From Candidatus Marinamargulisbacteria bacterium SCGC AG-343-D04 (GTDB taxonomy: Bacteria > Margulisbacteria > Marinamargulisbacteria > GCA-2716485 > GCA-002719695), in the NCBI GenBank assembly GCA_003265885.1, contig QFBQ01000041.1, positions 1-10,816 of the forward strand: a stretch of DNA of 10,816 bases. Reading direction: 5' to 3'. A program made the translations under genes and the position numbers. Shown one piece after another: positions 1 to 6,268 of this stretch. The notes below the pieces were generated by a model, which worked only from the letters and a program-made list of their open reading frames with translations, was not told the origin of the DNA and ran no database searches. Numbering within the stretch: the first letter of the stretch is position 1; every line of letters starts with the position of its first letter.

Positions 1-3000
1 TTACAGTCTTTTTTAACTCAAGTGACCCTCTACTTGGATTCTTTCCCTAGCCACGTTACCACTTCCGTAGAATCCGCTTCAGACTGCCCTCTTACTCGGC
101 TTTGTCATACTATCCTCCGTTTACATTCCCTGCACCACTGTGACGACCTTGATCCTTCCTTACTCAACAATTCCATCTCAGCCTTAACAACCGCATTTAT
201 CCAATTATACCTCTCTCAACACGCTACTTTTCTAAACTATAACAGCAGCATCGAACGTGTCATTGAACTCTATTCATCTCACATCATTGATCACATTACC
301 CACTTCTTTCAACAACACTCGTCTCCAGACCTTCGTGATGTGCTTCCCCTCATATCCCTATTATCTCATATGTCTGATCCCTTAAAATCTAATATCGGCC
401 AACGCATACTCCATCAAGGCCCTTTTCTGTCGTCATCTTACTCGAAAACAAGCTTACACGTATTACAACTCTTCTGTAGTACCCTAGGCCCTGACATCAT
501 TAATGCCTCCCTTTGCCAACATGAGCATTATACCGATATGTACTTTGACATTGTCTCTCAAGAAGCCGCATTAGCTGTGGTACTCTATAAATCTCTTCAA
601 AAATCTCACCCAAAACACGCCTCCACTCTCGCCTCGTCTTCCATTTTATCCGGTCTTCCCAATATGGATATCGTCCACGATATTATCAATCCTACATCTC
701 CCTCCTCCTCACAGGCCTCTCTCATCACCTTGATCGATAAACACGCCTACCCTGCCATGATCACCCTGATGAAACAACACTGCACAAGCTCCTCTCTTCT
801 GTTTTGTTTGTCTTTTATCTATTTTTATTCACCAGATTTCTTCTGGAAATGTGCGACCTATGACGATGCCTTTTTGTGTCGGCTTATTATCGATACCCTT
901 GCCTCTCTGTCCCCTTATGACAACTTCTTTTCTTCCCCGCTCATCTCTCAATGGTGCCGTAACGACAGCTTTGTCTATTATTTACATCATTGGGCTCAAT
1001 CATCGTCCTATTTTCGCGAACTCTCTCAACCAGATCTGGTCCATTTCCTGGCCTCCCATTACCCTCAACACATATCATCTCTAGACCCTTCCGTCTTGTC
1101 TCGATGGGTCCAACATGGCTATACACATCACCACGACGATATTGTATTTAATGTACTAAAATCTCGTCATGGCGCTTCTGCCGACTGCCTTGCCCCTCTC
1201 TTTTTCCTCAAATCTAAATCCACGCCCCTTCAATGTCCCTCATCATTGCTTTGCAATTATATCCACTATTTAGATGACGACCATCGTCATCAATTTTTTC
1301 ATACAATGCAAGACGATTTCGACATATCCCCCCATACCGTCTTACAAACCCTCTATAACAGCATTCCCTTTACACAACTTCATCGCTATACCTCTTGCTT
1401 AAATAGCTTAGCTCCACTTATGCTCTCTATCCCAAAAAACACCTTCCCTACAGCTGAAATTTTGCAAATCATTCACAGTTTAACCTCGCTGACCTACTCT
1501 CATGAACTCTCGCTACAGGACTGCTTATCTCATTTTATTGTCTGTAACTTTGTTCCCTTTACCTTAGCCTCTAAACACATCCATACTCTGTCAAATGCCC
1601 TTCTAAACACAGAGGAACAAGGCATTTTAATTGATTTTGCTATTCAACATCCTCATTTATTTCAACATATTCTTCTTCTCAAACGTTGCAGCTCTACCCT
1701 GCAACATGCTTTTTTTCATCATGAACTCTCCGTGCATCACCCTCTCTTTCCCTATATCTCCGCTCAGCTCAGCGCTCTTACCTTTATCCAAAAACTCTCC
1801 TTTTTATTTCATTATGCCATCGAAAACTTAAGCCCCAACAAACAAGAAACCTTGGATACTCTGTTTTTACCTTGCTATGACCCCACCTTTTCCTTCACTG
1901 AAAGTACGGTAGGGTCTCTTAAAGAACAGTATTTTTCTATTGTAAATTCACCTTTAGTTCGCATCCCAAAAGATGACCCTCTTCTAGATATTATTTTTTC
2001 TTCCTTTACTCTCGATCATAGTTCTTTTGACCCGACAGACACCTTTTTTTGTTATATATCGTCTGAAAAAACATACGCCGCAGATAGCTTTGAGTATCTT
2101 TGGATTAAAAAACAATGCGAATCTATTTGCTCCCAACCTCAACAACGGCTCTTACTTCTTGCGTTATTACAACACCCACAAAAACGTTTGACCCTACACA
2201 TGTTTTTTTCCTGTATCCAATTTTGGGAAGATAAACATAGTCTCTTAGACTGTATGACCTTATACACCACTAGTACTTTTGAATCTCAATGTTTAATCAA
2301 TTATTACCACTATATCTCACAACTCGTCATCTCTTTCTCCTTCAACTCTTTTTCTGAAAAAGAATTCCAATGTATCATCTCCGCCTTTCACTTTTTACTC
2401 GCTCATGACATCAACAAACCCGCCTTACTCACCTGGTTTCGAAACGAATTAGTCCCCAACATTCGTCTGCACTATTACCACTTCCTTGACCCTCTTTTCT
2501 CCTCACTATCTCTAAGTGACGACGATAGGGTATTGTGTGGATCCGAATTTATTCGACAAGAAAAACGATCGTTTTTCCCCCATATACTAGCATCATGCTA
2601 CACTCAGCCTCACTTTCTAAGTCTGTGGGAAGCATGGGTTCTCGACAACAAAGCTCATTTTATTCTTTCTGAACTCAATAATGAACATTCCTCTATTCAT
2701 GCAAGCTTCCAAAAAATTATGTACTATTGGACCGAACATAACCCTCAACTCATCTTTTCATTATGCAAACTGCACTATGAGCATCAACTCTTTATTGATC
2801 CCTTTTTTATCAAACTGTATCATACCCATTTCATTGCCTCTCATGAACACGATATTTCCCTATCGTTTAACCCTACCAATGCCTTCATTAAATGCTGTGA
2901 ATTGGCTCTTTTCAAAGAAGAAACACCGTTCTTGTTCTTTCTGGGTCGCTTACTTGAAAACTATGTTATTCCTAATTCTTTTCCTAGCAGTTGGTTCTTA

Positions 3001-5226
3001 AAACAACTGTCTCATTTTTATACATTTCCTATCCAAACAGTGGCCACAGGGATTCATACCACACTTGCAAATGACTTTTTCAAACAATGTATTAGTCAAG
3101 GAATCCTTCATTCTAATGGCGAATTTAAGCATGAATTGGGAAGTTTATCCTTAGAAGAACTTAAGTCTCTGTATAAACTTGATCCTCTTGAATATGACCA
3201 GGAACTGTTTTATATCAATTTACAAACCTTGATTTCAGACCGGGTCAAACAACGCTATCATGCGTTCTCTGAACTGATGAGCATTGCACCCTCCCTGTTT
3301 ATCACCTCCTCCCCTACGCTTGTAAAAGAAGGACTGAATTCCTCGTCCTATGTCTTTGATGCCTGTCCCTGCTTACTCGATATTGGATTTACAATGTTGG
3401 TGCATTCCAACCACGTCTCTATCATGCTCAATGATTGCATCTCCTCTTGTTTTAAGGAAACAAGTACCCTTCAAAAGCTATATCACTATGTTAAGCAAAT
3501 TGATACGTCCTATTTATACTCTATTTTATCTCATCCCGATCTTTCCATTAACAACCGACACATTCTTTTACATTGCCTACTCCATGATGAAAAAGGCCGT
3601 TATCATGATATCCATCTAGAAGATTGGCATCATTTGGTTGCCGAAACTCTGTTAACAGACTTTATCGATTACTGGAAATCAGACCCAGACACCACTCTTG
3701 TTACTGCAAATTGCAGTATTTTGATCTTCTTTTTTATCCACTTCACAGAGGTATTCCACTCTATTTGCGACCCCATTTATGTTCATATTTTTCAAGAAAG
3801 CGGCATTTGCTTCCCTCGTATATTACGTTGCTTGATGACCTTTAATAAACTCTCTATTAGCCCGCAGCAACTCTCATACACCTCCCTTAGACCCTGTTTT
3901 CTCATGTTACAAGAGGAAGGCATGTCGATTTTCGAACAACTTATTGCCTTTAAAGCCTGCGATTATTATTCACAAAACATAGAAAAAGAATGGTTAGAGT
4001 CCTTTCTCTTTCATGATTTTTCTGCAGCAACATCAGATAAAATGGCCCTATTTTTAACGCTGTATCAAGGTCTTCATGATACCCCCGTCCATCGCTATGT
4101 TCCCGAATCGCTTTTCCACCGTTCTTCAGAACGCCTCGCACTAAAAGAATGGTTGATCAAAGAAGGGCATTTGGATCTCTACAACAATCTTTCTTTGTTT
4201 TCTTTTGATAGGCTTAAAGAACACTATTCCCCTGTCGACGTTTTTCGACGTATCCACGAATCTCGTCCTCACTCTACCCCCTTATCGATCAAGGAAGACG
4301 ATGTAAACCATATTGCCTCTGAATTTTTCATCACCTTTTTTATGGATGTAAATCGTTTAAGCTCTCGGAATCTTTTTCATGATATTTCATACAAAATCAT
4401 GCACGCTTTAATTCCTCAAAATCTGCTATCCGATATGCATAGTTCACGCTTTTTAGAGGGGTTACAAGACTTTAAAAAAGCTATCTATTCTTATGATATA
4501 TCACAGATTCTTCATCAATCCTTTTCTCCCTATGCGATCGCCTTATTTATTCGCTTTCCTCATTACGAGATTCATCATTCGTATTTAGATCACTTTACCC
4601 ATACTTGCCCCTGCACTCTTCATATAGACCATAGTGTCTTTGATACGCTTTCATCAGAAAAAAAAGCTAAATTCACAACTTTTTTAATTGCCCAAAAGAT
4701 CCTTGATCCGGATTCGCGCTTGATTCCTCTTCAGAATTTTCATACATTTAAGCAATCCGTATTGATGACACATTCGTTTTATCATGAAATTTCTCTGTTA
4801 GACCGCTATATTCAAGGTCAAAAAAGTGTATTAAAAGATTGTCTTTTAACACTATGTCGCATTCACTGCATTATCGACGGCCCTCCCCAACATCGATCCT
4901 CCCATATTGTAGACCTTTTCTCTGCACTTCATGAACATGAATGGATGTTCATCAAACATATTTTAAACCAAGACTACCAAGATCAGCCCCTCAAAACTCA
5001 CTTTATCTCAAGATTAAACACGACCCACCACGAATTAAGCCTCAAAACCTTTTCAAAAAAAGAATGTATTCATTTTGCAACGCAACTCAAGCAAAAACGG
5101 CCTAGCACCTCCTCGTCTTTACATGCCTTATTCCCCTCATCCTCCACTCCTTTACAAGAAGAAAGCCCCGAAAAACTCACGTCGCTTATTGATAACCTTT
5201 CCGAGCATATGGGGGCAGGGGCTTAA
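1..5226 (+). CDS. Giant hypothetical protein, 5' end outside window
   Basis: I do not recognise this gene. The frame is open from base 1 to the TAA at 5224-5226. The first possible start in view is a GTG at 22 with no Shine-Dalgarno site before it, so the real start is probably outside the window. From that GTG the product is 1,734 residues. No signal peptide, Walker motif, protease signature or other catalytic motif is visible. The first 100 residues contain about 15 Ser, 15 Leu and 10 His but no Lys or Gly. The protein is rich in Phe, Tyr and Cys throughout. It reads as short amphipathic helices, as in an alpha-solenoid or scaffold, which is inference. Hydrophobic runs near residues 254-275 and 1230-1241 could be buried helices or membrane segments. 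The last 50 or so residues are Ser/Pro-rich and look disordered. An uninterrupted frame of this length makes it a real gene, but its function is unknown. Confidence 0.85.
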   Translation, partial: LQSFLTQVTLYLDSFPSHVTTSVESASDCPLTRLCHTILRLHSLHHCDDLDPSLLNNSISALTTAFIQLYLSQHATFLNYNSSIERVIELYSSHIIDHITHFFQQHSSPDLRDVLPLISLLSHMSDPLKSNIGQRILHQGPFLSSSYSKTSLHVLQLFCSTLGPDIINASLCQHEHYTDMYFDIVSQEAALAVVLYKSLQKSHPKHASTLASSSILSGLPNMDIVHDIINPTSPSSSQASLITLIDKHAYPAMITLMKQHCTSSSLLFCLSFIYFYSPDFFWKCATYDDAFLCRLIIDTLASLSPYDNFFSSPLISQWCRNDSFVYYLHHWAQSSSYFRELSQPDLVHFLASHYPQHISSLDPSVLSRWVQHGYTHHHDDIVFNVLKSRHGASADCLAPLFFLKSKSTPLQCPSSLLCNYIHYLDDDHRHQFFHTMQDDFDISPHTVLQTLYNSIPFTQLHRYTSCLNSLAPLMLSIPKNTFPTAEILQIIHSLTSLTYSHELSLQDCLSHFIVCNFVPFTLASKHIHTLSNALLNTEEQGILIDFAIQHPHLFQHILLLKRCSSTLQHAFFHHELSVHHPLFPYISAQLSALTFIQKLSFLFHYAIENLSPNKQETLDTLFLPCYDPTFSFTESTVGSLKEQYFSIVNSPLVRIPKDDPLLDIIFSSFTLDHSSFDPTDTFFCYISSEKTYAADSFEYLWIKKQCESICSQPQQRLLLLALLQHPQKRLTLHMFFSCIQFWEDKHSLLDCMTLYTTSTFESQCLINYYHYISQLVISFSFNSFSEKEFQCIISAFHFLLAHDINKPALLTWFRNELVPNIRLHYYHFLDPLFSSLSLSDDDRVLCGSEFIRQEKRSFFPHILASCYTQPHFLSLWEAWVLDNKAHFILSELNNEHSSIHASFQKIMYYWTEHNPQLIFSLCKLHYEHQLFIDPFFIKLYHTHFIASHEHDISLSFNPTNAFIKCCELALFKEETPFLFFLGRLLENYVIPNSFPSSWFLKQLSHFYTFPIQTVATGIHTTLANDFFKQCISQGILHSNGEFKHELGSLSLEELKSLYKLDPLEYDQELFYINLQTLISDRVKQRYHAFSELMSIAPSLFITSSPTLVKEGLNSSSYVFDACPCLLDIGFTMLVHSNHVSIMLNDCISSCFKETSTLQKLYHYVKQIDTSYLYSILSHPDLSINNRHILLHCLLHDEKGRYHDIHLEDWHHLVAETLLTDFIDYWKSDPDTTLVTANCSILIFFFIHFTEVFHSICDPIYVHIFQESGICFPRILRCLMTFNKLSISPQQLSYTSLRPCFLMLQEEGMSIFEQLIAFKACDYYSQNIEKEWLESFLFHDFSAATSDKMALFLTLYQGLHDTPVHRYVPESLFHRSSERLALKEWLIKEGHLDLYNNLSLFSFDRLKEHYSPVDVFRRIHESRPHSTPLSIKEDDVNHIASEFFITFFMDVNRLSSRNLFHDISYKIMHALIPQNLLSDMHSSRFLEGLQDFKKAIYSYDISQILHQSFSPYAIALFIRFPHYEIHHSYLDHFTHTCPCTLHIDHSVFDTLSSEKKAKFTTFLIAQKILDPDSRLIPLQNFHTFKQSVLMTHSFYHEISLLDRYIQGQKSVLKDCLLTLCRIHCIIDGPPQHRSSHIVDLFSALHEHEWMFIKHILNQDYQDQPLKTHFISRLNTTHHELSLKTFSKKECIHFATQLKQKRPSTSSSLHALFPSSSTPLQEESPEKLTSLIDNLSEHMGAGA

Positions 5227-5372
5227 ATAAGGACCTATCTTAAGTTACGCAACTCACTCATTTCACCTATTACGAAATAAACTTCCCCTTACAAAATCCA
5301 TTAATATAATCCGTTTTAAAACTCTGAATCATAGGCTAAGTCCCCTTTATTTATTTCTTATTTAGTATATAC

Positions 5373-5391
5373 CCCCATATTCTGGGGCTTT
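5373..5391 (+). terminator. Weak hairpin, possible terminator of giant gene
   Basis: CCCCA (5373-5377) pairs with TGGGG (5383-5387) around a TATTC loop. The stem is short but GC-rich and is followed by CTTTGACTCTT, which is not a clean T run. It is 147 bases past the stop codon. It could end the upstream transcript inefficiently. Confidence 0.3.
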
Positions 5392-5404
5392 GACTCTTAA
5401 AAAC

Positions 5405-5431
5405 TCACTTAAAAAGTGATATTCTTTTTTT
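5405..5431 (+). terminator. Hairpin plus T run just before tRNA-Gly
   Basis: TCACTT (5405-5410) pairs perfectly with AAGTGA (5414-5419) around an AAA loop. After TATTC comes a run of seven T (5425-5431), ending four bases before the tRNA. It looks like an intrinsic terminator with an AT-rich stem and a gap before the T run. If it works, it would end read-through from the giant gene, and the tRNA promoter would have to overlap it. It could instead be a precursor 5' leader element. Confidence 0.35.
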
Positions 5432-5435
5432 GAGA

Positions 5436-5511
5436 GCGGGATTAGCTCAGTTGGTAGAGCGTTTGCTTGCCAAGCAAAAGGTCGCCAGTTCGAACCTGGT
5501 ATCCCGCTCCA
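5436..5511 (+). tRNA. tRNA-Gly (anticodon GCC), CCA encoded
   Basis: A complete 76-base cloverleaf is visible. The acceptor stem is GCGGGAT (5436-5442) with ATCCCGC (5501-5507). The D arm is GCTC/GAGC around AGTTGGTA. The anticodon stem TTTGC/GCAAA encloses TTGCCAA, putting the anticodon GCC at 5469-5471, which reads GGC and GGU glycine codons. The variable loop is AGGTC. The T arm GCCAG/CTGGT encloses TTCGAAC. The discriminator is T5508 and the CCA end (5509-5511) is encoded. I see no intrinsic terminator immediately after it, so its 3' end is probably made by processing or within a longer transcript. Confidence 0.97.
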
Positions 5512-5584
5512 TAATTCCTACCTAAAACGCTTACCCTACCCATTTTATACGTTTATCACACTCACTAAGTGGGTATTTATACAC

Positions 5585-5605
5585 TATCCAACCTTAGGTT
5601 GGGTA
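5585..5605. other. 9-bp hairpin
   Basis: TATCCAACC (5585-5593) pairs with GGTTGGGTA (5597-5605) around a TTA loop, with one G-T pair in the stem. The core CCAACC/GGTTGG is perfect. No T run follows, so it is not an intrinsic terminator. It could be an RNA structural element or a DNA-binding site. Confidence 0.5.
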
Positions 5606-5642
5606 TGGATGTGACCTATGAGTCAACCATATATATACCGTC

Positions 5643-5659
5643 GGCATGCCTTACATGCC
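5643..5659. other. 6-bp hairpin GGCATG/CATGCC
   Basis: GGCATG (5643-5648) pairs perfectly with CATGCC (5654-5659) around a CCTTA loop. It stands between the hairpins at 5585-5605 and 5668-5708, and no T run follows. Confidence 0.4.
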
Positions 5660-5667
5660 TCATATTT

Positions 5668-5708
5668 CATACGCTCAACAGAATCTTTATTCTTTCATGA
5701 GTCGTATG
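5668..5708. other. Nested hairpin with one bulge
   Basis: CATACGCTC (5668-5676) pairs with GAG-T-CGTATG (5699-5708), leaving T5702 as a bulge. Inside the loop, AGAAT (5680-5684) pairs with ATTCT (5689-5693) around CTTT. Two stacked perfect stems are less likely by chance than either alone, which fits a structured RNA. Confidence 0.4.
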
Positions 5709-5750
5709 CTTTCTTAATCTATTAATACTCTTTCCTTAAGATGCTTATTC

Positions 5751-5780
5751 ACCTGATTTATCGGGTTTTATAGTATTTTT
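5751..5780 (+). terminator. Weak terminator-like hairpin before small membrane gene
   Basis: ACCTGA (5751-5756) pairs with TCGGGT (5761-5766), including one G-T pair, around TTTA. TTTATAGTATTTTTT follows, which is T-rich but interrupted. It might end a transcript that starts at or after the tRNA. The same bases contain a -10-like TATAGT (5769-5774) with a weak TTCACC 15 bases upstream, so the region could instead be the promoter of the next gene. Confidence 0.3.
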
Positions 5781-5800
5781 TATAGGATGATATCAAAAAA

Positions 5801-5807
5801 AAGGAGG
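5801..5807 (+). promoter_or_regulatory. Shine-Dalgarno site deciding the start of the small membrane gene
   Basis: AAGGAGG ends at 5807. Two ATG codons follow in tandem, at 5810 and 5813. Only two bases separate the site from the first, against five from the second, so 5813 is the better start. Confidence 0.65.
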
Positions 5808-5812
5808 TCATG

Positions 5813-6064
5813 ATGACATTAACAGCAAAACATCTTATCATTTCGGTTGGGTTACTGTGTGGAGTAATGGTTCTATTACTCACTCTATTTGCCCATTTTA
5901 TAGGCTACAGTACAGGTTTATTAACGCTCTTAATGCCATTGTATATAGGCTATAGCATTAGCATTGTGGGCTCGGTTGTTGGATTTATTAATGCCTTTGT
6001 CTCTGGAGCCATCATGACCTACCTGTTTACTGTTATTTACGGTATTGTCGAAGGAATGTTTTAA
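5813..6064 (+). CDS. Small two-helix membrane protein, 'bacteriophage holin'-type
   Basis: The product has 83 residues from the ATG at 5813, or 84 if the ATG at 5810 is used. It has two hydrophobic segments, roughly residues 8-30 and 51-76. Between them lies GYSTG and then the motif YIGYSISIVGSVVG (residues 44-57). A Tyr-x-Gly-Tyr...Gly-Ser-x-x-Gly pattern followed by a small-residue-rich second helix and a Tyr-Gly near the end is, from memory, typical of short chromosomal proteins auto-annotated as 'bacteriophage holin'. I see no endolysin, spanin or other phage gene nearby, so a lysis role is not supported, and a general membrane role is equally possible. It has a strong Shine-Dalgarno site and a strong terminator of its own, so it looks like a single-gene unit, possibly transcribed with the upstream tRNA. 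Confidence 0.8.
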   Translation: MTLTAKHLIISVGLLCGVMVLLLTLFAHFIGYSTGLLTLLMPLYIGYSISIVGSVVGFINAFVSGAIMTYLFTVIYGIVEGMF

Positions 6065-6092
6065 ACGCTTTATCCCATTTAATACTTTCTTG

Positions 6093-6125
6093 GCTGCTTG
6101 AACGATCTTCAAGCAGCTTTTTTTT
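6093..6125 (+). terminator. Strong intrinsic terminator
   Basis: GCTGCTTGAA (6093-6102) pairs perfectly over 10 bp with TTCAAGCAGC (6108-6117) around CGATC, directly followed by eight T (6118-6125). It lies 28 bases after the stop of the small membrane gene and insulates the tig-clpP-clpX operon from upstream transcription. Confidence 0.92.
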
Positions 6126-6147
6126 GTGTATCACCTGTTCTCATCGC

Positions 6148-6182
6148 TTTACATGATCCCCCTTCCACTTGTACACTATATT
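6148..6182 (+). promoter_or_regulatory. Candidate promoter of the tig-clpP-clpX operon
   Basis: TTTACA (6148-6153, five of six bases of the -35 consensus) is 18 bases before TACACT (6172-6177, four of six). An overlapping TATATT (6177-6182) matches the -10 better but is 23 bases from that -35. This is the only promoter-like pair I find between the terminator at 6125 and tig. The -10 region sits inside the inverted repeat 6169-6189. Confidence 0.4.
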
Positions 6183-6189
6183 CGTACAA
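6169..6189. promoter_or_regulatory. Operator-like inverted repeat upstream of tig
   Basis: TTGTAC (6169-6174) and GTACAA (6184-6189) form a perfect 6-bp inverted repeat with a 9-base spacer that contains or overlaps the likely -10 box. A 9-base spacer is also the layout of CIRCE, the HrcA operator, but the arms do not match the CIRCE arms, and there is no CtsR-type direct repeat. Repressor binding here is inference. Confidence 0.4.
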
Positions 6190-6207
6190 AGAAAGGGAAA
6201 AGTGAAA

Positions 6208-6245
6208 AGAGACGATTTCAACGTAGAGTTGTTCAAAGTGTCTCT
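6208..6245 (+). promoter_or_regulatory. Leader hairpin in front of tig
   Basis: AGAGAC (6208-6213) pairs with GTCTCT (6240-6245). Inside it, CAAC (6219-6222) pairs with GTTG (6228-6231). The structure ends eight bases before the AATTAGGTGG sequence used for tig translation. It could affect mRNA stability or translation. No T run follows, so it is not a terminator. Confidence 0.35.
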
Positions 6246-6254
6246 AAAATAATT

Positions 6255-6260
6255 AGGTGG
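6255..6260 (+). promoter_or_regulatory. Shine-Dalgarno site deciding the tig start
   Basis: AGGTGG (6255-6260) is eight bases before the ATG at 6269. The in-frame GTG at 6257 overlaps this site and has no site of its own, so it is rejected as the start. Confidence 0.7.
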
Positions 6261-6268
6261 TAGATGAT

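Larger units (their letters stand above)
5227..5435. other. Intergenic region between giant gene and tRNA-Gly
   Basis: This 209-base gap holds no credible gene. It contains a perfect TATAAT at 5305-5310 with only a poor -35 match (TTCCCC, 5283-5288). It also has a TTGACT at 5390-5395 that could be a -35 for the tRNA. The nearest -10-like sequence (GATATT, 5418-5423) lies 22 bases further on, which is too far for a normal promoter. Two hairpins, at 5373-5387 and 5405-5419, are listed separately. Confidence 0.5.
5512..5812. other. Gene-free stretch with several hairpins, tRNA to small membrane protein
   Basis: About 300 bases have no credible coding frame but repeated dyad symmetry. TACCCA (5537-5542) can pair with TGGGTA (5570-5575). 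A 9-bp hairpin lies at 5585-5605, another at 5643-5659, a bulged nested one at 5668-5708, and a terminator-like one at 5751-5766 followed by T-rich sequence. The TACCC copies and the two GGGTA copies (5571-5575, 5601-5605) could pair in alternative ways. It could be the leader of the small membrane gene, a processed part of the tRNA transcript, or an independent small RNA. I match it to no known RNA family. Confidence 0.4.

Noticed and set aside
941..1126. Short minus-strand frame inside the giant gene
   Set aside because: It is a shadow of the long + strand frame, with no ribosome site and no recognisable product.
2681..3001. 106-codon frame in another phase of the giant gene
   Set aside because: It lies wholly inside the long frame and lacks a Shine-Dalgarno site. 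Its composition is what a pyrimidine-rich sequence gives in a shifted frame.
1..5226. Frameshifted or fused multi-gene region instead of one giant gene
   Set aside because: No internal stop, no internal ribosome site with a good start and no change of frame are seen; codon texture is continuous.
5436..6125. tRNA-Gly as an attachment site for an integrated element carrying the holin-like gene
   Set aside because: I found no repeat of the tRNA 3' end downstream, no integrase and no other phage gene in the window.
6169..6189. CIRCE (HrcA) operator
   Set aside because: The spacer length matches, but the arms are TTGTAC/GTACAA rather than TTAGCACTC/GAGTGCTAA.
6257..6268. GTG at 6257 as the tig start (adding four residues)
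   Set aside because: This GTG overlaps the AGGTGG ribosome site. The ATG at 6269 has proper spacing and gives the family-typical N-terminus.
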